From positions 1 through 13,670 of the forward strand of contig CAYPJU010000115.1 of the NCBI GenBank assembly GCA_964411125.1: 13,670 nucleotides of DNA, given 5' to 3'. Under the pieces are notes generated by a model. That model was not told where the DNA came from and did not search any database. It saw only the letters and a list, made by a program, of their open reading frames with translations. Numbering within the stretch: the stretch's first letter is position 1; every line of letters begins with the position of its first letter. Source of the stretch: JBFIHF01 sp964411125. Lineage in GTDB: Bacteria > Myxococcota_A > Bradymonadia > Bradymonadales > Bradymonadaceae. Shown here in pieces: positions 7,307-13,630 of the stretch. The position numbers and the translations under genes were made by a program.

Positions 7307-7372
7307 GTGCCCATTGCAATCAACCGTTTACGCGACCGTTGGCCCCGGGGCCCGCTCGCGCTGGGAGACACC

Positions 7373-9073
7373 ATGAAACGTTGGCACTGGATCATTCTGG
7401 CCGCAGGCCTCACCGCTGCATGTTCGGGCGAGACCGGCTCCGAGAAAGGAAACAACGGCACGGTCACGAAGGACGACGCCCGCGACAGCGACGGCGTGGA
7501 CGAAGACGGGACCGACCTGTGCGAGCAGTTCGAGTGGTACGGCGACGGGGTTTGCGACGACTTCTGCCCCTCGGCCGACAGTGACTGCAAAGGCACGAAC
7601 AACGGCGGTTCCAACAATGGCGGCTCGAACAACGGGACGTCGAACAACAACGGCACCTCGAACAACAACGGCACGTCGAACAACAACGGCACCACCAACA
7701 ATGGCACCGGCGGAACCAACAACGGCACCGGCGGGACCAACAACGGTACCGGCGGGACCAACAACGGTACNNNNNNNNNNNNNNNNNNNNNNNNNNNNNN
7801 NNNNNNNNNNNNNNNNNNNNNNNNNNNNNNNNNNNNNNNNNNNNNNNNNNNNNNNNNNNNNNNNNNNNNNACCGGCGGGACCAACAACGGTACCGGCGGG
7901 ACCAACAACGGTACGAACGGAACCGTCTGTGGCGGCTTCGCCGGCGACACCTGCGCCGACGACGAGTGGTGCAAGTTCGACGACTCGACCGACGTCTCTT
8001 GCGGCTTCGCCGACGGCCAGGGTGTGTGCGAACCGCGCCCCGATGCCTGCCTCGACGTCGAGGAGCCCGTCTGCGGGTGCGACGGCATGACCTACTCCAA
8101 CGAGTGCTACGCGAACAGCGCCGGCGTCGACATCGCCAACTCCGGCGAGTGCCCCGTCGCCTGCCAGTCCGACTCGGATTGCGGGCGAGGGGAGACCTGC
8201 TCGAACGGGGTCTGCGTGCCGAACAACGGCGACGTGATCTGCGGTGCTCGGGCCGGCGACACCTGCCAGGACGACGAGTTCTGCAACTTCCCCGACATCG
8301 CGATGTGCGGCGCGACCGACCAGTCCGGCGTCTGCGAAGCGCGGCCGCAGATCTGCCCCGACGTGATCGATCCCGTCTGCGGCTGTGACTTCATGACCTA
8401 CAACAACGCCTGCGAAGCCCAGGGCGCCGGCACCGACGTGCTCTACGACGGCGCTTGTGACGGCACCTGCATCCTCGACTCCGACTGCGACATGGGCGAA
8501 GCGTGTATCAACGGCGTCTGCGAAGAGAGAACCACCGGGATCTGCGGAGGCCTCGCCGGCTTCACCTGCGCCCCCGACGAATGGTGCGACTACCCCGACC
8601 TCTCGATGTGTGGCGCGGCGGACCAGACCGGCACCTGCCAACCCCGCCCGCAGGCGTGCATCGATCTCTACGATCCGGTCTGCGGGTGTGACGGCATGAC
8701 CTACTCGAACTCCTGTTACGCCAACGGAGCCGGGGTCGACGTCGCGTCCGACGGAGCGTGCACCGTCGCCTGCAGCAACAACTCCGACTGCCAGCAAGGC
8801 GAGTCGTGCGTGAACGGATCGTGCGAGCCGAAGCAGGGGGTCTGTGGAGGCCTCCTCGGCCTTCAATGCGCGGCCGACGAATACTGCGACTACCCCGATG
8901 CGAGCATGTGCGGCCAGGGCGACGTCCAGGGCGACTGCAAGTCACGGCCCCAGGCATGCCCGCAGGTCTACATGCCTGTCTGCGGCTGCGACAACATGAC
9001 CCACAGCAACAGTTGCATGGCTCGATCTGCAGGCGTCGACGTGCTGTACGACGGACCCTGCTCGAACAACTAG
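7373..9073 (+). CDS. Secreted lipoprotein with Asn/Gly/Thr linker and four Kazal-type modules (contains assembly gap)
   Basis: ATG 7373 follows GGGAGA and opens a lipoprotein signal peptide (MKRWHWIILAAGLTAAC, predicted lipidated Cys17). A longer in-frame extension upstream covers only repeat DNA and is rejected. After an acidic segment with a small Cys motif comes a TNNG-rich linker containing the gap, then four modules of about 75 residues from residue 186. Each has a CGGxxGxxCxxDExC...MCG half and a Kazal core PVCGCDxMTYxNxC...GxC. The first three are followed by a small CxxDxDCxxGExCxNGxC motif; the last ends the protein. Kazal domains classically inhibit serine proteases, but the P1-equivalent residues here are Asp, Asp, Asp and Gln, so trypsin- or chymotrypsin-type inhibition is unlikely. 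Surface display is inferred. Confidence 0.88.
   Translation: MKRWHWIILAAGLTAACSGETGSEKGNNGTVTKDDARDSDGVDEDGTDLCEQFEWYGDGVCDDFCPSADSDCKGTNNGGSNNGGSNNGTSNNNGTSNNNGTSNNNGTTNNGTGGTNNGTGGTNNGTGGTNNGXXXXXXXXXXXXXXXXXXXXXXXXXXXXXXXXXXTGGTNNGTGGTNNGTNGTVCGGFAGDTCADDEWCKFDDSTDVSCGFADGQGVCEPRPDACLDVEEPVCGCDGMTYSNECYANSAGVDIANSGECPVACQSDSDCGRGETCSNGVCVPNNGDVICGARAGDTCQDDEFCNFPDIAMCGATDQSGVCEARPQICPDVIDPVCGCDFMTYNNACEAQGAGTDVLYDGACDGTCILDSDCDMGEACINGVCEERTTGICGGLAGFTCAPDEWCDYPDLSMCGAADQTGTCQPRPQACIDLYDPVCGCDGMTYSNSCYANGAGVDVASDGACTVACSNNSDCQQGESCVNGSCEPKQGVCGGLLGLQCAADEYCDYPDASMCGQGDVQGDCKSRPQACPQVYMPVCGCDNMTHSNSCMARSAGVDVLYDGPCSNN
7591..7919 (+). repeat. Asn-Gly-Thr linker repeats (7-codon TGGTNNG unit)
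   Basis: The coding repeat moves from GGSNNG and TSNNNG units to a 21-bp unit encoding TGGTNNG (ACC GGC GGG ACC AAC AAC GGT), nearly identical at DNA level on both sides of the gap. Such repeats slip and collapse in assemblies, which explains the gap. The linker probably spaces the Kazal modules away from the membrane anchor. Confidence 0.9.
7771..7870. other. Assembly gap of 100 N
   Basis: Exactly 100 unknown bases inside the TGGTNNG repeat. Whole 21-bp units would need a missing length of 19 + 21k bases; 100 does not fit, so this is likely a placeholder of unknown size. That the reading frame stays open across it is uninformative at one chance in three. Confidence 0.97.
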
Positions 9074-9091
9074 CGGGTGGCGGGTAGCATC
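9071..9091 (+). repeat. Heptad words beginning with the Kazal lipoprotein stop codon
   Basis: TAGCGGG, TGGCGGG, TAGCATC: three 7-bp words, the first starting exactly with the TAG stop, leading directly into the GGTGAG hairpin. Confidence 0.6.
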
Positions 9092-9116
9092 GGTGAGCGC
9101 CCGTCTCGCGCGACTC
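9092..9116 (+). repeat. GGTGAG-hairpin element, copy B
   Basis: Reads GGTGAG, CGCCCG, loop TCT, CGCGCG, unpaired A, CTC. One stem position is mismatched (C opposite C). It stands 18 nt after the Kazal lipoprotein stop in the sense orientation and faces copy C across 164 bp, as in inverted REP pairs. Confidence 0.8.
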
Positions 9117-9167
9117 GCGCCTCGTCGATCCGGCCGCCATGATCACGATCATGCGACCCGCAACCAC

Positions 9168-9204
9168 ACCCCAATGGGCCATCCTTGCGTTACCCCAATG
9201 GGCC
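9168..9204. repeat. Duplicated ACCCCAATGGGCC motif in the convergent spacer
   Basis: ACCCCAATGGGCC occurs at 9168-9180 and exactly again at 9192-9204. The pair has a counterpart at 11394-11431 in the other convergent spacer (ACCCCATCGGGTC and ACCCCATTGGGCC, 25 bp apart). The spacer holds no gene I can support. Confidence 0.8.
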
Positions 9205-9280
9205 CCAAAAATTAGCACCTACCATGCTCATTCTCTCGTCTCATGGGCCTCATCGCCCCCCTGACCCAATTTGCGAGTGA

Positions 9281-9305
9281 GAGACGCGCGAGACGCGCGC
9301 TCACC
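9281..9305 (-). repeat. GGTGAG-hairpin element, copy C
   Basis: On the minus strand: GGTGAG, CGCGCG, loop TCT, CGCGCG, unpaired T, CTC. It lies 39 nt after the lysR stop in the lysR sense orientation. The CGNNCG stem is fully paired. Confidence 0.85.
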
Positions 9306-9347
9306 GATTCCGCGCGCTCACCGCGAACCGCTCACCGCTTTCCACTA
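9306..9347 (-). repeat. Six heptad words from the lysR stop codon to the hairpin
   Basis: Reading the minus strand from the stop: TAGTGGA, AAGCGGT, GAGCGGT, TCGCGGT, GAGCGCG, CGGAATC. The block is exactly 42 nt long, starting with the TAG stop and ending at GGTGAG of copy C. The words resemble those at 13631-13670. Confidence 0.75.
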
Positions 9348-10229
9348 ACCGCCCAACGCCTCCGCCAGCCGATCGAAGACGATCCGAATCCTCCGATTCG
9401 TCCGCAGCTCGCGATGCGCGACAAGCCACATCGGCACCGGCATCTCCACCTCGGGAAGCACGCGTTCGACGAAAGGATCGGGGTCACCGACGTCCGCCAT
9501 CATCACGCAGATCCCTAGACCGCGTCGGCACATCTCCCACTGCACGAGATGGTTCGAGGTCGTGACGGGAAAGTTCTCCCGGGTCAATTCGACGCCGAGG
9601 TGACCAAGAGCCTCGATCATCACGTCGGTCCGGTCGAACGCGAAGACTTCGGCCTGGGCCAGGTCCTGCCGGGACGCGATCCCACCGATCGACGCCACGT
9701 AGTCGGGCGTCGCATAGAAGCCCCCGGAGGCGGTCGGGAGGCGCTTGCCTACCAGATCGGGTTGGTTTGGCGCGACGTTCCGGATCGCGATGTCTGCCTC
9801 GCGCCGGCGCAAATCGCGCACCTCGTTCGACACCACGAGCTCGATCTCGATGCCCGGGAAATCGCGTCGGAGTGAAGCGATGAACGGGGGGAGCAGGAAC
9901 GCGGCGATCGCCTCGCTGCACGTGACGGCAACCGATCCCTCCACCGACGCCGCCTGTCCCGACGCGACGAGCGAAAACTCGACCGCCGCTTCGCCCATCG
10001 CGCGGACGTGGGCGAGCAGCTCGAGACCGGTTTCGGTGAGTTCGAGCCGATTTCCGACCCGATGAAACAGGAGCAGTCCGAGCTCGTCCTCGAGCGCTGC
10101 CACCTGCCGTCCCACCGTCGGCTGCGTCACCTCGAGTTGCCGCGCCGCGGCCGACAGCGAGCCGGTCTCTGCGGTGGCGAGGAACGCTTTCGCCCGGTTC
10201 CAGTCGAATGCTGTGGAGAGTGCCTTCAT
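9345..10229 (-). CDS. LysR-type transcriptional regulator
   Basis: From ATG 10229 this is a 294-residue LysR-family regulator. The N-terminal winged helix-turn-helix shows the signature FLATAETGSLSAAARQLEVT and QPTVGRQVAALEDELG, followed by LLFHRVGNRLELTETG (about residues 16-70). The rest fits the two-lobed effector-binding domain, with ADIAIRN (153-159 region) and GLGICVM. ATG 10241 (adding MQNR) is a possible alternative; the frame is open to 10346, but that would put the start inside the neighbouring gene. The gene is divergent from the quinone-oxidoreductase-like gene with a 107-bp spacer, the usual layout for a LysR regulator and its target. The effector is unknown. Confidence 0.92.
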   Translation of the reverse strand: MKALSTAFDWNRAKAFLATAETGSLSAAARQLEVTQPTVGRQVAALEDELGLLLFHRVGNRLELTETGLELLAHVRAMGEAAVEFSLVASGQAASVEGSVAVTCSEAIAAFLLPPFIASLRRDFPGIEIELVVSNEVRDLRRREADIAIRNVAPNQPDLVGKRLPTASGGFYATPDYVASIGGIASRQDLAQAEVFAFDRTDVMIEALGHLGVELTRENFPVTTSNHLVQWEMCRRGLGICVMMADVGDPDPFVERVLPEVEMPVPMWLVAHRELRTNRRIRIVFDRLAEALGG

Positions 10230-10256
10230 GCGATTTTGCATACTACCAATGCATGG
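10228..10256. promoter_or_regulatory. Candidate LysR operator in the divergent spacer
   Basis: An imperfect palindrome ATGCGATTTTGCAT (10228-10241) overlaps the lysR start, followed 8 nt later by palindromic ATGCAT (10249-10254). The short dyads in a 107-bp divergent spacer would suit self-repression, but no clean T-N11-A box stands out. Evidence is positional. Confidence 0.35.
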
Positions 10257-10264
10257 AGACGCAA

Positions 10265-10292
10265 TTGAAGCACAAAAACGCATGACTAAGCT
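10265..10292 (+). promoter_or_regulatory. Weak candidate promoter of the oxidoreductase gene
   Basis: TTGAAG (10265-10270) and TAAGCT (10287-10292) are 16 bp apart, with four and three matches to consensus respectively. A weak promoter would fit a gene needing a LysR activator. Confidence 0.3.
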
Positions 10293-10336
10293 GGAACTAC
10301 GACACGACAAAAAACTCGCAACCCCAGGAGTCGACC

Positions 10337-11305
10337 ATGAAAGCAATCATCACCACGAACTACGGCGGACCCGAAGTACTCACGCTGGAGGACGTCCCGG
10401 CGCCCGAAGTCGGCCCGAACGACCTCCTCGTCGAGGTCCGAGCGTCCCCTGTCACGGCGGGAGACCGACGTCTACGAGCCGCCGACTTCCCGAGCTTCAC
10501 CGCCCTGCCTGGGCGTATGATGGTCGGCGCGTTCCGCCCGCGCCGCCCGGTCCAGGGCTCCATGTTCGCAGGCCGCGTCGTCGCCGTTGGGGACGCCGTG
10601 GAGCACTACGCAGTAGGCGACGACGTATTCGGAAGCGTTTCCGACGGCGCATGGGCGGAACGGCTCACCGTTCCCGCGGACGGTCCCGTCGCCAAGATTC
10701 CGCCCGGCGTCTCGTACGCCGAGGCCGCCGAGGTCCCCTACGGCGCGGTGACCGCGCTCCGCTTTCTTCGCGACCTCGCCGACGTTCAGCCCGGTGAACA
10801 CGTCGCGATCGTCGGCGCGGCAGGGGGTGTGGGACGCTTCGCTGTTCAGGTGGCCGCCATCCTCGGCGCCCGAGTGACCGCGGTCAGTGATGCCGGGGAC
10901 GCTTCTCTGGTGCGCGAGCTCGGGGCCCGCGACGTGGTGGACTACCGCACCGAGAACTTCCTGGAGGGCAGTTCCGAGTACGACGTGATCTTCGACCTCG
11001 CCGACGTCACGAGCTTTTCCCGCTGCCGGCACGCTCTGACCAGTCGCGGCCGCTACCTCACCCCCATGGCGACGCCTGAGTCGCTCTGGAACACGTTCTC
11101 CACCCAATGGTCCTCGGGCCAGCGGGCCCACTTCGGGGTCGCGTTCGGAACGGCGGGCGACATGGCGCAGATCGCGACGTGGCTCGAGGAAGGTCGGCTT
11201 CGCGCCGTCGTCGCTCGCGAACTTCCGCTCGAAGAGATGGCGGAGGCGCACCGGCTCGCCGCGCAGCGTCCGGCGGGGGGAGTAGTCGTGAGGCTCGTGG
11301 GGTGA
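10337..11305 (+). CDS. Zinc-independent medium-chain dehydrogenase/reductase (quinone oxidoreductase-like)
   Basis: A 322-residue protein with a strong ribosome-binding site (CAGGAG, 10324-10329) before ATG 10337. The N-terminal GroES-like fold begins KAIITTNYGGPEVLTLEDVPAP. The Rossmann domain has the nucleotide-binding loop GAAGGVGRFAVQVA (160-173), typical of NAD(P)H-using quinone oxidoreductases, preceded by VPYGAVTALRFL. The Cys/His catalytic zinc ligands of alcohol dehydrogenases are missing (VTAGD and GSMFAG where zinc enzymes have Cys and GHE), so it is expected to be zinc-free. Likely role: NAD(P)H-dependent reduction of quinones or unsaturated carbonyls. Substrate is unknown. The divergent LysR gene is its probable regulator. 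The stop TGA lies inside a heptad repeat. Confidence 0.92.
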   Translation: MKAIITTNYGGPEVLTLEDVPAPEVGPNDLLVEVRASPVTAGDRRLRAADFPSFTALPGRMMVGAFRPRRPVQGSMFAGRVVAVGDAVEHYAVGDDVFGSVSDGAWAERLTVPADGPVAKIPPGVSYAEAAEVPYGAVTALRFLRDLADVQPGEHVAIVGAAGGVGRFAVQVAAILGARVTAVSDAGDASLVRELGARDVVDYRTENFLEGSSEYDVIFDLADVTSFSRCRHALTSRGRYLTPMATPESLWNTFSTQWSSGQRAHFGVAFGTAGDMAQIATWLEEGRLRAVVARELPLEEMAEAHRLAAQRPAGGVVVRLVG

Positions 11306-11337
11306 GGTGCGAGACGTGAGGCGTGAGGCGTGCGTTC
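11302..11337 (+). repeat. Heptad repeat starting at the oxidoreductase stop codon
   Basis: GTGAGGT, GCGAGAC, GTGAGGC, GTGAGGC, then an 8-nt word ending TTC before GGTGAG. The TGA stop (11303-11305) sits inside the first word, exactly as at mnmE. Confidence 0.8.
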
Positions 11338-11362
11338 GGTGAGCGCGCGTCTCGCGCGACTC
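11338..11362 (+). repeat. GGTGAG-hairpin element, copy D
   Basis: Reads GGTGAG, CGCGCG, loop TCT, CGCGCG, unpaired A, CTC, fully paired, 32 nt after the oxidoreductase stop and in its sense orientation. Confidence 0.85.
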
Positions 11363-11393
11363 GGGGCTGAGGGCCGAAGGCAGCGAAGCACAT

Positions 11394-11431
11394 ACCCCAT
11401 CGGGTCACCATCTAAAATACCCCATTGGGCC
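11394..11431. repeat. Second ACCCCA-TGGG motif pair
   Basis: ACCCCATCGGGTC (11394-11406) and ACCCCATTGGGCC (11419-11431) mirror the pair at 9168-9204, with 25- versus 24-bp spacing. A CTGACCCAAT string about 60-70 bp further on (near 11488) also has a counterpart near 9261. The two convergent spacers are thus relatives. No gene is supported in 11306-11788. Confidence 0.7.
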
Positions 11432-11536
11432 TTCTCAAAAACATCGAGACTGGCGGACTCTGGCTTTTGGCGGAGCCCAGGCGGTCTCTGACCCAATCGG
11501 TGAGTGCGGGGTGACGGAGGATTGTTACGCAAGATC

Positions 11537-11755
11537 GAGCCGGCCGGGACGGCCGCTCACCAAAGGTGCGTCAAGAGCCGGCCCGGACGGCCGCTCACCA
11601 AAGGTGCGTCAACGAGCCGGCCGAGACGGCCGCTCACCAAAGGTGCGTCAACGAGCCGGCCGAGACGGCCGCTCACCAAAGGTGCGTCAACGAGCCGGCC
11701 GGGACGGCCACTCACCAAAGGCGCGACGACAAGCCGGCCGGGACGGCCGCTCACG
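11537..11755 (-). repeat. Tandem array of six 39-bp hairpin units (copies E1-E6)
   Basis: Units start at 11537, 11575, 11614, 11653, 11692 and 11731: one step of 38 bp, then four of 39. On the minus strand each is GGTGAG, CGGCCG, loop TCT or TCC, CGGCCG, unpaired G, CTC, plus a 14-nt spacer ending CACCTTT. That CACC can pair with the next GGTG around TTT, giving an alternative hairpin. Units 2 and 5 have one stem change; unit 6, nearest the gene, is degenerate at its ends. The array lies 34-252 nt past the stop of the Cys-rich lipoprotein, in its sense orientation. The open frames through it reflect the 13-codon period only. Confidence 0.93.
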
Positions 11756-11788
11756 ATGCGTGCGACGAGGTCGACCGACTGACTCATC

Positions 11789-13558
11789 TCAGAACAAGCA
11801 GACGCCCACGTAGGGCTCGTAGTTCTCGGTGCAGTCGTAGCCGCCGCGGCAGTCCGAGGACGTCTCGCACTCGTCGAGACAGAGCCACAGATCGGCGGCC
11901 GGATCCACCAGGCTGCAAGTCGCACCGGTGGGGCACGTCCCCTGTCCGTCACCGCAGCGCAGCGTGCAATAGCCGCCGGGGAGCCCGTTGCCCGATTCGG
12001 TGAGGCAGCCGCCGTGCTCCCCGCCGCTGCAGTCACTGGTCCGCATGCAAGGGTCACCGATGCGCCCGGACCCGGTAGCCCCGGGGAGGCACTCCTTCAT
12101 GCTGTCGTCGTCCTGATCGACGCAGAGGTATCCGCTGCGACAGTTGGAATTCGACGTGCAGTTGTCCACGCAAGCGCCGAGCAGGTCGGAGCAGTGGGCC
12201 CCACTCGGACAGTCGCCGTTGGTTCTGCACTCCTGCGTGCAGTAGCCGCCGTCGAAGCCGGTGCTGTCGACCGCGCAAAATCCGCCGGGCCCCCCCGAGC
12301 AATCCGCGTACGCGTCGCACGCCGCGCCGATCGGGCCGGTCCCCGAGCCCGACGGCGCGCACTCTTTGCGTCCGTCGCGGTCCTGGTCGAAACACTCGTA
12401 CCCCGGCCGGGTGCAGTCGGCGTTCGAATTGCAATCCTGCATGCAGACACCGTCTCCATTCTGGGCTCGGGGGCTGCAGTGGGCGAGCTCGCCGCACGGG
12501 CTGTCTCCAGCGCAGGTTCGAGTGCAGTAGCCGTCGGTCCAGCCGAAGACGTCCTCTTCGACGCACACCTGGCACGCGCCGCCCGCGGAGTTGCACGCTG
12601 TTCCGATGTTGTACGTCTCGATGCACCGGTTGTTCTGGCAAACCTCCGTGCCTCCGCACGTCCCGCAGTTCACGTCGGAGCAGCCGTTGAAGACGCTGCC
12701 GCACTCGTACCCAAGAGCGTTGCACGACGTCGTCGGCGCGCAGTTGCAGTCGCTGTCGTTCTGCCCGGTGCAGCCCGCCGGGCAGCACTGGTCACCGTCG
12801 ACGCAGCTCGTCTTCTGGGTCGAAACACAGGACGCGCTGCACGCGGCGGCGCTCCCCGAGAGCGTGTCGGTCGTGCACGAGTTCCCATCGTCGCACGACG
12901 TGGGACAGTCGCCGTCACACGTCTCGCCGGGATCGACCGTCCCGTCGCCGCAACTGTCGGAACAGTCCGAGTCGGAGCCGACGTCGCAGCCCGACGGACA
13001 GCACCCGTCGCCGTCGACGCACGCGGAGACGAGCGTCGTCTCACACACCGCGTTGCAGGTGTCCGCCGACCCGCGGAGCACGCCCTCGGTGCACGCGTCC
13101 CCGTCGTCGCACGACGTCGGGCAATCCCCGTCGCACAGCTCGGGCGATTCGGTCGTCCCGTCCCCGCAGACGTTCGTGCAGTCGCCGTCGGTCGAACTGT
13201 CGCAACCAATGGGACAACAACCGTCGCCGTCCGAACACGCAGCGGGCTCCAGCTCACACCGCGCGCTGCAATCATCCGCCGACCCGACGAGCGAGAACGT
13301 CCCGCAAGTCCCCGGCGGCGTCTGGCACGTGTTCGGACAGACCCCCTCCCCGCTCTCGATCGCGCTGTCACACGCCTCGCCGCCGCTCACGACGCCGTCG
13401 CCACAGGAGCCCGCCCCGTTGTTCGTCTCCCCGTTGTTGATCACGATCGGATCCGGCCCCTTCGGCGGATCCTTCTTCGGCGGCTCTCCCCCACAGGCGC
13501 TCAGAGTCATCGATGCGAAAAAGGCGAGAAGGACGACTGCTTGTTCTCTTCGGTACAC
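11789..13558 (-). CDS. Cysteine-rich surface lipoprotein with two families of tandem repeats
   Basis: A 589-residue lipoprotein starting at GTG 13558, with AGGAG about 6 nt upstream. The signal peptide ends in a perfect lipobox LSAC (lipidated Cys22). After a Pro/Lys stretch and NNGETNNG come three repeats of about 72 residues (from about 51, 130 and 202), patterned CGDGTxxPGExCDGDCPTSCDDG...CVDGDxCCPxGC...DSDC. A separate Cys-rich stretch covers 272-313. Three repeats of about 85-90 residues follow (318-401, 410-491, 500-589), patterned IGxxCxxxxDCSGG...GGYCTxxC...DCxxGxxC. It is probably exported and disulfide-bonded on the cell surface. I do not recognise an enzymatic domain; function is unknown. 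Similar Cys-rich lipoproteins are common in myxobacteria-like genomes. Confidence 0.9.
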   Translation of the reverse strand: MYRREQAVVLLAFFASMTLSACGGEPPKKDPPKGPDPIVINNGETNNGAGSCGDGVVSGGEACDSAIESGEGVCPNTCQTPPGTCGTFSLVGSADDCSARCELEPAACSDGDGCCPIGCDSSTDGDCTNVCGDGTTESPELCDGDCPTSCDDGDACTEGVLRGSADTCNAVCETTLVSACVDGDGCCPSGCDVGSDSDCSDSCGDGTVDPGETCDGDCPTSCDDGNSCTTDTLSGSAAACSASCVSTQKTSCVDGDQCCPAGCTGQNDSDCNCAPTTSCNALGYECGSVFNGCSDVNCGTCGGTEVCQNNRCIETYNIGTACNSAGGACQVCVEEDVFGWTDGYCTRTCAGDSPCGELAHCSPRAQNGDGVCMQDCNSNADCTRPGYECFDQDRDGRKECAPSGSGTGPIGAACDAYADCSGGPGGFCAVDSTGFDGGYCTQECRTNGDCPSGAHCSDLLGACVDNCTSNSNCRSGYLCVDQDDDSMKECLPGATGSGRIGDPCMRTSDCSGGEHGGCLTESGNGLPGGYCTLRCGDGQGTCPTGATCSLVDPAADLWLCLDECETSSDCRGGYDCTENYEPYVGVCLF

Positions 13559-13630
13559 GGCTCACTCCTACGACGATTCCCCACCCTAGCAAGCGGTTCG
13601 ATTGGATCGACTGAAACTGCCTGAAACTGG

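Noticed and set aside
7028..7372. N-terminal extension of the Kazal lipoprotein
   Set aside because: The frame is open, but it covers heptads, hairpins and a candidate promoter; the ATG at 7373 has a ribosome-binding site and a lipoprotein signal peptide.
10230..10346. Longer lysR start at 10346
   Set aside because: It would overlap the start of the divergent gene and add 39 residues ahead of a winged helix that normally begins within the first ten.
11537..11755. Tandem array as a CRISPR
   Set aside because: The 39-bp period is made of identical repeat plus near-identical 14-nt spacer; there are no unique spacers and no cas genes.
11504..12057. Open frames through the 39-bp array on both strands
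   Set aside because: They exist because the period is a multiple of three; no start signal or family resemblance, and one frame runs into the antisense of the lipoprotein gene.
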